Assembly: GCA_022495995.1 (NCBI GenBank)
Contig: JAFEMH010002091.1
Span: 60,001 to 124,000 of the forward strand
Reading direction: 5' to 3'
DNA length: 64,000 nt
Origin: Adenophora triphylla var. japonica
Lineage: Eukaryota > Streptophyta > Magnoliopsida > Asterales > Campanulaceae
Each line of letters opens with the position of its first letter. The stretch's first letter is position 1. Shown here piece after piece: positions 31,901 through 42,743 of the stretch. Position numbers and translations under genes: made by a program. The notes under the pieces were generated by a model, which was not told the origin of the DNA, did no database searches, and worked only from the letters and a program-made list of their open reading frames with translations.

Positions 31901-32684
31901 ATATCCCCCAACGGAAGCCACAGCAGCTTCAATATGAACAACCCGTTCCAAAGGAGAGAAAAGTCGAACAGACAAAGAAACTTGAATCTTTAATGAAGAA
32001 ACAATCAAGCGTTGTCAGATCAAATATGCCTCTAGTTGCTGAATCCGGTCCAGGAAGACCCGTGAAGCCAAATATGGACCAACGGGCACATAATACAAAC
32101 AAGTTCCAGCAAAAACCAGAGAATGTAAGTACACTCAGTACAATATGTCTAGAATTTATTGTATTTTTTAACAAAAGCAATATGCATTGAACTTTATTGC
32201 TGTTTGTTTATCTATCTATATATATGTGTGTATGTATATATATATATATATATATTCCGCATCTAACTAATGGTTGTTTAATTGATCCAAATAGAAATTG
32301 AGGTGTTCAGACGAGGAAGCAAATCAGATGAAACTTGAAGCCAGTAAGAGAAAATTACAGGAACGCTATCAACAAGTTGAGAACGGTTTGTCTGCCTCCT
32401 TTCTACTTTTCGTTACCTGTTCTCGTTTTCCTATAATTGAATTTCTTGATATTACGTGCACTTATAATTATAAAAGTTACAACGCTTTTTGTCTAAAGTG
32501 TCGTGAGTTTGATCTTTTTGTGCAAACGTAACTCTCTTTTTATTATTATTATTGAACAGCCAAGAAGCAGAGGACAATTCAGGTTATGGAGCTGCATGAT
32601 CTTCCCAAACAGAGTCTTGGCCATAAAAACCCACATATCAAACCGGGCAGCAATAACAGGCAATGGGCAAACGGGCGGCGATAG
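28997..32684 (+). CDS. MED26-like Mediator subunit, TFIIS N-terminal domain protein
   Basis: Nine exons: 28997-29482, 29860-29928, 30053-30135, 31140-31192, 31465-31580, 31685-31712, 31829-32124, 32295-32385 and 32560-32684. All have GT-AG borders and phases that agree, giving 1347 nt and 448 residues plus stop at 32684. The N-terminus (KWRDYFRRANSDIFDIIEYA, CPKEFRIRRD, CKMTKCLGC) matches plant MED26 proteins. Exons 2-4 encode the LW/TFIIS N-terminal helical domain (LFESLRKLQLM, VGKAVNPLRKHASKEIRN, ARSLIIEWKAVVDQW). The C-terminal half is basic, Gln/Lys-rich and probably disordered (KKQRTIQVMELHDLPKQ near the end). As a nuclear Mediator subunit it would link activators and elongation factors to RNA polymerase II. 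No disabling changes seen. Introns hold a Stowaway MITE. Confidence 0.88.
31220..31385. mobile_element. Stowaway-like MITE in intron 4 of the MED26-like gene
   Basis: CTCATTCTGTCCCATAGTAA at the left and inverted TATTATGGGACAAAGGGAG at the right, flanked by TA. Inserted between exons 4 and 5 without touching splice sites. Confidence 0.7.
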
Positions 32685-33150
32685 CTCTCTAACTTTTCTC
32701 GTTCGGCTCAATAACAGGGAAACTTTTGGCCATAAAACTTTTACTAGTTCAAGTAAGAGAGGCCGGTACCGATGAGATGAAATCGTCTTACCACTTTTCT
32801 GTGTACCATATTGTCTAATACTTGTTTTCAACGGTTATAAATTATTAGGTTGACATCATTATGTTGTCATATAATATAACCGTTGTATCACTTGTGTTAC
32901 ATAATGGGTACTGATAAGGTATAATGCAAAGTCTGAATTCTTTGAGTTTCAGAATGCCATCTTTGATGACTATAATCTGTTGATGGTTTTCTATTTTTGA
33001 CCCCTTTCTATAAGTTGGCTTTTGGATAGAACAGAAAGACCAAGTGCACATAATAAGTTGACATCTTCTTTATAAATGACCCTCTAGTATCTTGTAAAAG
33101 ACTTTTTTGACATTTAATCTATAAATATAGAGTTAGATTAGATACATGAT
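32685..33150 (+). other. 3' flank of the MED26-like gene
   Basis: AT-rich non-coding DNA, presumably 3' UTR and terminator. No polyadenylation signal can be fixed with certainty. Confidence 0.35.
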
Positions 33151-33154
33151 CTTT

Positions 33155-33156
33155 CC

Positions 33157-33210
<54 letters not shown>

Positions 33211-33224
33211 ATCTTAGCCAAAAG

Positions 33225-33279
<55 letters not shown>

Positions 33280-33293
33280 ATCTTAGCCAAAAG

Positions 33294-33340
<47 letters not shown>

Positions 33341-33354
33341 ATCTTAGCCAAAAG

Positions 33355-33398
<44 letters not shown>

Positions 33399-33415
33399 TT
33401 GATCTTAGCCAAAAG
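33155..33415. repeat. (CT)n(CA)n array carrying U2-derived 19-mers
   Basis: Four consecutive units, each (CT)n, then (CA)n, then ACTTGATCTTAGCCAAAAG, at about 33160-33226, 33227-33295, 33296-33356 and 33357-33415. The 19-mer is identical in all units while the microsatellite lengths vary, so the array grew by unequal exchange or slippage. Open frames of Ser-Leu or Cys-Val repeats here are artefacts. Confidence 0.85.
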
Positions 33416-33429
33416 GCTTAGAAAGGTGT
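33395..33429 (-). pseudogene. U2 snRNA 5'-end fragment (35 nt)
   Basis: On minus, 33429 to 33395 reads ACACCTTTCTAAGCC and then TTTTGGCTAAGATCAAGTGT. It matches the first 35 nt of U2 snRNA with three mismatches (positions 2, 11 and 12). It stops at nt 35 and runs into (GT)n. No U-snRNA upstream element (a GTCCCACATCG-type box) is seen ahead of it, so it is a fragment, not a gene. Confidence 0.75.
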
Positions 33430-33639
33430 AAAGACAAACACAGTAATGGGCATGATATGGGGACTGGTTGGCTTGTTGAGGGAAGAGGAATAAATTACAC
33501 TAATTTTGGACTCGTATAGCAGCAGAGAAATTAAAATTTTGAGGGGGTAAATATATACTTAAAAAATATTAAGGGGCTAATGTGAAGGAATTAGAGAAAT
33601 TAGAGGGTAAAGTGACTCCTCTCCCTAGACGTGATCATC

Positions 33640-34190
33640 CAAGTACGATTCCTGGTTTCGAACCGTCAGTTCCCAGTTCTTTGCAAGGGAAAACCGTATT
33701 CAAACTGCGTATTTTCGGTTCCCGGTTTCAACCGCTGGTTTCCGGTTTCGGTTCCATGGTCCTGTCGGTTTCCATTTATTTATAATTTTAATTATTTTTA
33801 TATGTTTTTTAAAATGCAACGTAACCGAAAATAGTTAAATAATTAGTAGAACTCCAAAATCCATTAGATTTATTATAAAATTCGTTTAAAAGGATATATT
33901 TTACCAGGAAATGTTAGTTTTTTAACGAATTTGGTTATTTTTTTAATGAATTTAGTTAGTTTATTAACAAAATAATAACAAAAAATTAGTTGTTACATGG
34001 TTTCAAAGTCACGGGTTTCACGGTTCCCAGTTTCAGAACCGTCGGTTTTCGGTTCTGAAAATGGTGGACCCGTATCGACCCGTGGAACCGCCAGTTATGG
34101 TTTCCACGGTTCCCGTTTCTTCCATGGTTTCGGTTCTAGCAAATTTCGATTCCCAGTTTTATCCGCCGATTCTCCTAGTTTCCAAATATT
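33640..34190. repeat. CGGTTCC/GGTTTC-rich low-complexity repeat
   Basis: Two blocks (33645-33775 and 33995-34175) dense in CGGTTCCCGGTTTC, GGAACCG and CCATGGTTTCGGTTCT words, split by AT-rich DNA. Resembles internal parts of hAT-derived non-autonomous elements, but no ends are found. Confidence 0.4.
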
Positions 34191-34716
34191 TTTGAGCATG
34201 TCTACTCCCCCTTTAGTAAATGTGCTCATTTATTTTAGAAGCAGTTGGTCAGGGTTAAAGAGCATGGCATTTAGATCTGTATCTTTGATAATAATTAATT
34301 ATTTCCAAATTATAATATGGTTATAATGGTATTTATCCATCATACTAAATGTGTCGATTATGACATTGAAGGATCTTAATTAATTTTTAAAATATACTAC
34401 TTCATTATTTCAAAAATAAAATACTACTCCAATTAATTAACCATTATTATGTTGTTATTGTAAACGTGACAAATTGCTTACTGTTTGTTATTAGGTGTAA
34501 CGATATTTTAGGGGGGGGGGTGGGGGGAGGGTGTAATTTTTTTTTGTTTTTGTTTTTTTATTTTTTTTGGGGGGATGGGCTGTTTGTTTCTGACTGTCTG
34601 GTCCTTTAACAGTTAGAAATACAAACGCGTTGACCTGACCATTTCTACTCTTGAAACAATCTTGTGTGCGCGTAAATGGATAGAGGAATGTGAGCTTTTG
34701 CAAGCGGTGTCGATTT

Positions 34717-35128
34717 TTTTTTTTTTTTCGATATCCGCGTTCTCGCCGTCGGACTAATCCCGACCACTGCGCACCCCTCGCATCTTGGCGGAGGTAAATC
34801 GCGGATGTGCCTGCAATGTCGGCAGCATTCTTATACTCCGTAGCCCCAAGGAACACCAATTGGCCGTTCCACATTTGCTTCGCCGAGGCAATTACATCAC
34901 ACTTACAACACCAATTGGCCGCTCCACTCGCTCGCCAAGATTCGAACTCCCCACACCGAGAATCATGCCTCAAAGAATGCCGCTTCCTTAATCAGACGGA
35001 TATGTCCTTAACTTCAAAGGACCCTGAAAGCCAAAATAGGAATTAAACCACAAAAATTCCCTTTGAGGGGAATCGAACCGGTGACCTCCCCTTCGAGAAG
35101 TCACCAACATACCTTGACATGACATGTT
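34717..35128 (-). mobile_element. SINE-like retroelement with poly(A) end
   Basis: On minus the element runs from about 35128 to an A15 tract at 34712-34727. It contains a Pol III B-box-like GGTTCGATTCC (35068-35078) and a second one, AGTTCGAATCTTGG. The AACACCAATTGGCCG(T/C)TCCAC phrase occurs twice (34852 and 34908), suggesting a dimeric body. No flanking duplication was found, so the limits are approximate. Confidence 0.5.
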
Positions 35129-35251
35129 TTTTTTTTTTTTGTTTCAACGAATGCGATAATTTTCAAGTTTAATATGACCCACAGTTAATTGATGCAAATA
35201 AAAAGACAAAAGGTTGGAGGGTGTGGCAAGCTCGACACTACTTATTAAATA

Positions 35252-35525
35252 CTCCGTCAGTCCCGCTATAAATTGCACACTTTTTTCATTAGGCGTTCGA
35301 TTATAAATTGCACATTTCTTAAAATGGCAAAGAATCTTTACTATTTCCTCCACTCATTCTCTCTCCTACATTATTTTAATACTCAGAACACCATTATAAT
35401 TTACTATTCCCTCCACTCATTCTCTCTCCTATTTTACTTTTGCACTCACAACATTTATATCATTATTTTTTTCCTTAATTTCCGCGCAAACAATAACTGT
35501 GCAGTTTCAAGCGGAACGGAGGGAG
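35252..35525. mobile_element. Stowaway MITE (274 bp)
   Basis: CTCCGTCAGTCCCGCTATAA left and inverted AAGCGGAACGGAGGGAG right, between TA dinucleotides. Shares the interior TTACTATT(T/C)CCTCCACTC block with the family. Confidence 0.8.
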
Positions 35526-35697
35526 TAGTTGCATGCAACAGCAGCAGCTGTGCAGAAGCAATGCCAAATTTTCGTATAGGCCTTTTTTTTTTAAATCTAT
35601 TTTCTAGGTTGAACAGTTGAACCCTTAGGTCTAATTTGATTTAAGTCCGTATACATGCTAGAAAAAATTGATTATAAAAAAAGAAAAATAAAGTATA

Positions 35698-35912
35698 CTC
35701 CATCCGTCCCTTCATTTGGGACTAAAATTTTGAGTATTAAGATTTAAGAAAAAGTAAGAGATAGAATTAGTGAAAGGAGAAATGAGGTATTGTGAATATA
35801 AAAAATAAAATAAGAGAGTAAAAGAAATGGTATCCAGGTGAAATTAAACAAATAAAAATCTTAAATGGAACGGATTAAAAAGAAAATTAAGAATTTTAAA
35901 CTAAGATGGGAG
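35698..35912. mobile_element. Stowaway-like MITE (215 bp)
   Basis: CTCCATCCGTCCCTTCATTT left, imperfect inverted end AAACTAAGATGGGAG right, flanked by TA. More diverged than its neighbours. Confidence 0.6.
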
Positions 35913-36014
35913 TACTATTCTTTTTTTGTGTGTGAGTGTGACTAATAATTCTAGTTGTGAGTAAGTGTCATTTTCTGTATAGTTCACAGAGTCATTTTTT
36001 TTATTTGTATTGAA

Positions 36015-38330
36015 AATAGTCTTACGGCTGAAAAAATAGTCTTATAGTTGAATTATAAGAGGTGGCTTGATCTTATACTTCAGCTATACGACTTGAAATG
36101 TGTAAATTATTAGATTAATTTAGGTCAATTATTGGATTTTCTTTTAATTTTTTGTTAGAAAAATATTGTCTTATAGTTGAATTATAAGAGGTGAATTGGT
36201 CTTATACTTCAACTATAAATTTTAAGTGTAAATTCTCATATTAATTCATGGAAACTTTTTTCAAATAATTCAATTTTAAAAATTTAAATTCCAAAATAAC
36301 TCACATTTGAAACTATTTGTCAAAATGACCAATTTTTTGTAAATCGCTACACGGTGTAACGAGTTTATAATATTTTTGGTTAAAATCGCTACACGGTGTA
36401 GCAATTTTAAATTTGCTCAATTTTATTTTAATATTTATGCTATTAAAAAAAAACTAAAATTTGAAATCGCTACACGAAGTAGCGATTTCAAATTACCAGG
36501 CAAAGTCCAAGGTCAAAGTCCAAAGGTAAGTTAAACTTATTTGTACTTCGTCTCACTTTAAATTACAAAATAATAATACAAAAATTATGTATTAATAAAT
36601 AAAATTAAATAGAAATATTATTTTTTCTATCTCAAATAAATACTTTAAAAAATGTACTTCTATAAAAAAATTATATTTTTCATTTCAAAAATAAACATTA
36701 CTTTCAACTCAAAATGAATAACCAAAAAATAATACTATATTTTTTGTCCAAATAAATGAGCATTACTTCCTTCGTCTCAATGAATATTAAAAAAAAATAC
36801 TCTTCATTTGCCTCAAAAATTAATGTCATATTTTGAGACGAAGGCACTAACATTACAAACATTAATTTTAGAGTCGAACGAAGTAGTATTAATTTTTAAA
36901 ATATTCATTGGGATGAAGAAAGTAATGCTCATTTTTTTGGGATAAAAAATATAGTATTATTTTTTGGTTATTCATTTTGAGTCAAAAGTAATATTTATTT
37001 TTGAAATGAAAAATATAATTTTTTTTATAGAAGTACCTTTTTTAAAGTATTTATTTGAGATAGAAAAAATAATATTTCTATTTAGTTTTCTTTATTAATA
37101 CATAATTTTTGTATTATTATTTTATAATTTAAAGTGAGACGAAGTACAAATAACTTTAACTTACCTTTGGACGTTGACTTTGGACTTTGCCTCGTAATTT
37201 GAAATCGCTACTTCGTGTAGCGATTTCAAATTTTAGTTTTTTTATAGCATAAATATTAAAATAAAATTGAGCAAATTTAAAATCACTACACCGTGTAGCG
37301 ATTTTAACAAAAAAAAAAAAATTATAAACTCGCTACACTGTGTAGCGATTTACAAAAAGTTGGTCATTTTGGCAAATAGTTTCAAATGTGGGTTATTTTG
37401 GGATTAAAATTTTTTAAATTGAATTATTTGAGAAAAAAATCTTAATTCATGTCTATAATTTGATATTTTGGTTGTACAATATTGTTTTATAGCTAAATTA
37501 TAAAAGGTGAATTGGTCTTATACTTCAACTATAAGAGTTATATCAGGAGTGAGATTGCAGTTATGTAAATAAGTGACTTAACTGATGGCATTTCTATAAA
37601 TAAGTGATTTTACTAGAGTTTAATAATGTGAAAAAATGAGTCTTAATTCAAGTATAAGAGACAGATTAGTCTTATAATTCAATTATAGGAGTTGACTGGG
37701 ATTTAAGCAAAAAATATCAGACTTTTTTTTCCTTAAAAATGAAAAAATATGAATAAAATAACTCTTATACTTCAACTATAAAAGATAAACTAGTCTTATA
37801 CATCAATTATAAAAGTTGACTGGTATTTAACCAAAAATATCAGACTTTTTCCTTTTAAAATTAAAAAATAGAAAAAATGATTCTTATACTTCAATTATAA
37901 GAGGCGAACATGTCATACAGATCAACTATAGGAGTTGACCTGGATTTGACAAATTATTATCAGATTTGTTTCCTTAAAAATGGAATAATTGAAAAAAATT
38001 GTCTTATAACTGAATTCTAAGAGATAAATTTGTCTTATACTTTAACTATAAGAATTGTAATAGATAAATTATCAGATTAATTAATGTAATTTTGAAATTA
38101 TTAAGTTTTTGTTGAAAAATTGTCTTATGGTTGAATTAATAAGAGGTAATAAGTCTTATACTTCAACTATAAAAGTTTTAATGTGTAAATTATTATCAGA
38201 TTAATTCATGGTTATTATTGAAAATTTTTGATTTTTTGATTTTAAAAATTGTCTTATATCTGAATTATAAGAGATGAATTTGCCTTATATTTCAGCTATA
38301 AAAGTTGCATCGGGAGTGATATGGTAGTTC
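36015..38330. repeat. AT-rich repeat region with CTTATA...TATAAG words
   Basis: About ten diverged units of 110-150 bp, each with GTCTTATAGTTGAATTATAA, then GTCTTATACTTCAACTATAA, then a TAAATTATTAGATTAATT phrase. Each word is partly self-complementary. The foldback element at 36251-37441 lies between the second and third units. Copies of ATAAATAAGTGACTTAACTA occur at 37565-37610 and 38365-38440, perhaps marking the ends of a larger element. Confidence 0.65.
36251..37441. mobile_element. 1.2-kb foldback element (Mutator-like MITE)
   Basis: Two arms of about 540 bp (36251-36790 and 36890-37441) are inverted copies of each other, with only about 100 bp between them. Termini GAAACTTTTTTCAAATAATT and, inverted, GATTTTTTTCTCAAATAATT are flanked by TTAATTCATG at 36241-36250 and 37442-37451. 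Each arm carries three GCTACAC..GTGTAGC palindromes. The 10-bp duplication and G-starting long inverted ends point to Mutator. The transcript of either strand would fold into long dsRNA. Confidence 0.8.
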
Positions 38331-39449
38331 TGCTAATAAATGTCTTGGATGATATTTCTATAAATAATTGACTTAACTAGTGACATTCCTATAAATAAGT
38401 GACTTAACTAGTGACATTTATGTAAATAAGTGATTTAATTGGAGTGTAATAATGTGAAAATTATAAAAAGAAAATGAAGTACTTATGGGAAGGCAAAGGA
38501 CTGTTGGACATAATCTAAAGAATTCAATGACTAATCTGTAATTTTTGAGATTGAAGTTATCAAATTGAATATGAAAGCGAAAGGTTAAAAATGAAAATTG
38601 AAAGAGTAATTAATGAGTTTTTTTGGATTATAAAATTTTGTCTAAAATAAAAAAAGACTAAAATAAAAAGGAATGGAGGGAATATATGCTAGAGAAAAAA
38701 CACATTCTTAATTGAGTCAAGGACTCTAAACCCCATATTCCACATTAATAACCCATTTTAATTCATTTGAGATGAAAATCCCATTGAAACCCAGACATTA
38801 ACGGAGCAGACGGCGTTTACATCCCATAATCTCCCCGTAACCTAACATTCTCAAAAAATCAAAAACTCTCAAAAATCCTCTCGTTCGCTCTCTCATCGAC
38901 GGCAATCAATCTCCCACCCCAATTCAAACCCTAATCATCGTCTTCAAACCTCCCGCCCCTCTCCATCTTTTTCGGCCTCCTATCAACTCCGACCAACTCC
39001 ATTAACCCAATTGTGATGACGGTTCATCTAATTTAGGGTTTAGAGAGGCGATTTCAAAATCTTTTCGAGGCAATTTTGAAGATTTGAGGGCGATTTTCGT
39101 TGATTTCAAGTCACATATGCTAAATTACTTCATCGTCGAAATACAATATCAAGGTATTTTTCTCCAATTTTGGTTAATTTTTCGTTCATGAAGCATGTAT
39201 TTAAGGTTTTTAAATGTTGTATTTTAAATTTCAACACTCAAATAATAGATTTTGAGATGTTGTAAGAAGAAAAGGTACTAGATCTGGTGATTTTTTTTAT
39301 TGAACCTTCAATTGATTTTGTTTGAATTTTGATGAAGAAATTTGAAAGTTTAAGTTTTTGATGATATATCAACTTATTTTGTCATTGGTGAATAGTTTTA
39401 TTGAAGGTTTCAATTATTAAATAGCAATCAATTGAAATATTTCTTCAAA

Positions 39450-40466
39450 ATCTCTAATACCAGGTCCTATAATCATTGGTATAGGACATTTTTAGTGTGC
39501 ATTTGTTATGGAGATGACTTGCTTCATTTTATTTGTGTTTGTTGATGTGTTATATGATCTGTAACAGGTCTTATAACACTTGCTATAGGACCTGTTCTAG
39601 TGTTTATATGATTCTGAGTTAACATGCTTCATTTTGTTTGCGATTATTTATGTGGCAGAGGACCTGTTCCAAGTCCTATAACCTTTGCTATAGGACATGT
39701 TATAGTGTGCATTTGATTTGGAGATGATTTGATTCAGTTTGATTGTTTGATGATGTGGTATATGACTTGTAATAGGTCCTATACCCCTTCCTATAGGATC
39801 TGTTGTAGTGTGCATATGATTTTGAGGCAAATTTCTTCATTATATTTTTTATTATTAATGTGACAGAGGACCTGTTCCAGGTCCTATAACCTTTGCTATA
39901 GGACCTGCTCTATTTTGCTTTTTGATTTGGATGTGCCTTGATCCAGTAACAATTGTTCAATTTGAAACTATTTGATCTTATACCATTAGGTAAAAGACCT
40001 AAGTAGTCTTATACCATGCCTTAATTATTGTTTTTTTTTTTTTTTTTTGCGAGAATATTTCCTTTTAACTCACAAATGGGGTGGAGTCTAATGATGGTGA
40101 TGTTGAACTATGGAAGATTGTTTGTTGTTGCGACAAAGATGTGTTTGAAGTTCATTCAGATCATTTCATGGTTGTCAATATATACAGGAGTACAAAGAGA
40201 AAGATGACATGTCGTCGATGTGGAAAAGAAGAATAACATATAAAAGATCATGCAAGGAGCCATTGCAAATTTCGTATATTTGAGTTTTTTTAGTCAAACA
40301 ATTATTAATGTCATTTTGTACACTTTTTATTTGACATTTTACACCATTGATCTGAATATTATACATTGATATTCTTTTTAGAATTTTGGTTACTGGAGTT
40401 TTTATATCCTAAAATAGTTGTTGTTAATGTGATTGTGAATGTCGTATAGTCAGTAGGTCCTATATA
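39450..40466. repeat. Dispersed GGTCCTATA/TATAGGACC hairpin words
   Basis: Pairs such as AGGTCCTATAACCTTTGC followed by TATAGGACCTGTT recur at about 39465, 39570, 39670, 39775 and 39870 with spacing near 100 bp, each able to fold on itself. Short plus-strand reading near 40195-40235 gives MTCRRCGKEE then a stop, a possible zinc-knuckle remnant. Confidence 0.65.
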
Positions 40467-40733
40467 CTCCCTCCGTCCCATAGAACATTACCCCTTTTGC
40501 TATTTTGGGCGTCCCTCTTTAAAGTCCCACTTTCCTAAAAAGGAAACCTTAAATCACTATTCTCTCCACTCATTCTCTCTCCTACATTATTTTAATACTC
40601 ACAACACCATTATAATTTACTATTCTCTCCACTCATTCTCTCTCCTCCCACTCACAACACCTACTTTAATAACATTATTCCTTATTTTCCGTTCTCAATA
40701 GTAAACGTGTAATGTTCTATGGGACGGAGGGAG
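40467..40733. mobile_element. Stowaway MITE (267 bp)
   Basis: CTCCCTCCGTCCCATAGAAC left and inverted AATGTTCTATGGGACGGAG right, between TA dinucleotides. Interior shares CTCTCCACTCATTCTCTCTC with the family. Inserted in the repeat region of the Pack-MULE. Confidence 0.88.
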
Positions 40734-40919
40734 TATATGTTATTTCACTTAGCAAATAGCTTTGTATATGATGTTGCTAGGTCTTTATACCATTTGTCAC
40801 ATTGATATTCACATGAAATGCTAGTATTAGATAAGTATTAGTCATTTTGTGGTTGTATTCTTTATAACACTCTTTTTAAGATGTAAAGAATGAACAATGA
40901 AAATGAAAAACAGATAAAT

Positions 40920-41545
40920 TTACAAAGCTATAAGCCCTTTAATTGGTCCTATAGCAATTGGTATAGGACCTGGCAACATCATATACAAAGCTATAAGCCC
41001 CTTAGTTGGTCCTATAGAAACTGGTATAGGACCTGGCAACATCATATACAAAGCTATAAGCCCTTTAATTGGTCCTATAGCAATTGGTATAGGACACCAA
41101 CATCGATACAAAGCAATAAGAACTTTGGTAGTCCTATAAAGAACCGGTATAGGACCTGGTAACATCATATACAAAGCTATAACCCCTTTAATTGGTCCTA
41201 TATCAATTGTTATAGGATCTTTCAATATCATATACAAAGCTATAAGACCTTTGAATGGTCCTATAGCAATTGGTATAGGACCTATCAATATCATATACAA
41301 AGCTATAAGCCCTTTAATTGGTCCTATAGCAACTGGTATAGGACCTGGCAACATCATATACAAAGCAATAAGACATTTGAATGGTCCTATAGCAAATGGT
41401 ATAGGACCTGTCAATATCATATACAAAGCTATAAGCCCTTTAATTGATCCTATAGCAACTGGTATATGACCTGACAACATCATATACAAAGATATAAGCC
41501 CTTTAATTAGTCCTATAGCAACTGGTATAGGACCAACAATAAAAT
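40920..41545. repeat. 63-bp tandem hairpin array (about 10 copies)
   Basis: Unit: AACATCATATACAAAGCTAT, AAGCCCTTTAATT, then GGTCCTATAGC..TATAGGACC, a 9-bp inverted repeat around a short loop. Two unit types alternate (GGCAACATC and GTCAATATC). Since 63 is divisible by 3, long open frames arise on both strands (for example 189 aa on minus with a 21-residue GPIPIAIGPIKGLIALYM period). These are probably by-products. Confidence 0.85.
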
Positions 41546-41554
41546 GTTAAAACA

Positions 41555-41885
41555 CTAATAAGAGGTCTTATAGTAACAGGTATAAGACCTATTATTAGTC
41601 ATACACAAATTGTAAGAATAATAACACCTGGTCTTATACCATAAAAAAAAAACATAAACAACACTAATAAGAGGTCTTATAGCAAAAGGTATAAGACCTG
41701 CTATAAGTCATCTACAATATCATAAACAACAACATATCTTATATCTATAAGATCACTTGATGTTCTTATACAACAGTACCAACAATAGATTCATAGAAAT
41801 TAAATTGATAGTAACAATAAAATGTTAAAACACTAATAAGAGGTCTTATAGTAACAGGTATAAGACATATTATTAGTCATACACA
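41555..41885. repeat. AGGTCTTATAG..TATAAGACC variant array
   Basis: A related hairpin, GGTCTTATAGTAAC..GGTATAAGACC, repeats at about 41565, 41667 and 41840, with a duplicated AACAATAAAATGTTAAAACA phrase. It looks like a diverged relative of the 63-bp unit. Confidence 0.65.
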
Positions 41886-41889
41886 AATC

Positions 41890-42569
41890 AGCGTCAATTG
41901 AAGACGTTCCGATATTTGACACGGTGGTAGGAAGTACAGCGGCGAGGAGTCAATATTTGAACCATAAAGAGCATTACGGGCATCCAAGCTACAACTTTCC
42001 TGCTCCATGCGGTATCTTTGCCAGATATGATGAAAGCGTCGTTGAACCGGAAGAGTTATTGGCTTGTGAATGAGAAAACTTCGATACCCGTGGATTGTTG
42101 TTGAACTCCACGATGCTCATTAAGCATAGGCGAGTAGTTCTTGAGTAATTGAGTAGGCTGCCACTCCCATTAGAGCATGACGAACCCAACATATTCTGCA
42201 TAAAAGGAGTATTAACTGAGGCTGCAAATTTAGCATTTGAATCATATAAGTCTGTCTTGAAAATGAAAGAAAAGGTACATTTGTTTGCTGCCTTGGCTGG
42301 AGTTGATCATTTTGAAGAAGAAATGCCTCCGGATATGCATTTTCTTCTTCTTTGTTCTTACGGTTGATTGTTGACTTCTTCTTCTTTGCGTTAGTAGAGC
42401 CGAGGTTCTCGGTCAAAATTTGGGTTCGACCTTCTGCGGGATATGCGATAAGCATTTTACCTCTTGCATTGCTTGTTGCTGCGACTGTTGCAAAAGCGAG
42501 TTGTGTGTGCCTGACTGCTGAAGATATTGAACAGGCTGCTGAAACTGCATCATTTGGGTTTTCGGTCAA
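41890..42569 (-). pseudogene. Q/S-rich regulator fragment, possibly auxin response factor middle region
   Basis: On minus, in order: TQMMQFQQPVQYLQQSG with SLLQQSQQQAMQ (about 42560-42450), MQNMLGSSCSNGSGSLLNYS (about 42200-42140), MLNEHRGVQQQSTGIEVF in another frame, and CSLDARNALYGSNIDSS followed after a shift by PTTVSNIGTSSIDA (about 41990-41895). Several frameshifts separate them. The Gln-rich stretch followed by an LDARNALYGSNIDSS block recalls Q-rich activating ARFs. That match is from memory and weak. It is clearly a broken fragment of a host regulatory gene, not a transposon protein. Confidence 0.4.
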
Positions 42570-42743
42570 GTAAGAACATCTTTATGGGGCGGAGAGAGTA
42601 ATTACTAGGTTATATCATGGAAGTAACATCGACGGACATGCATTAAAATGTTTCACAAAGCGTAATATAATGGAACAAGAATAATAAGAAACAAACGAAG
42701 AAAAATATTAAGGAAATACTCATAAGTCCAAGATTGCACTTAC

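Noticed and set aside
33138..33402. Open frames of Ser/Leu/His/Thr or Cys/Val/Arg/Glu repeats
   Set aside because: Direct translations of the CT/CA microsatellite in both strands; not genes.
33395..33429. A functional U2 snRNA gene
   Set aside because: Only 35 nt remain and no upstream promoter element is visible.
34491..34973. 160-residue minus ORF with Lys-rich and Pro-rich tail
   Set aside because: Reads through a SINE-like element and T/G homopolymers; no domain.
35060..35090. A tRNA gene, from GGTTCGATTCC
   Set aside because: B-box only, no acceptor stem or anticodon arm; fits a SINE promoter.
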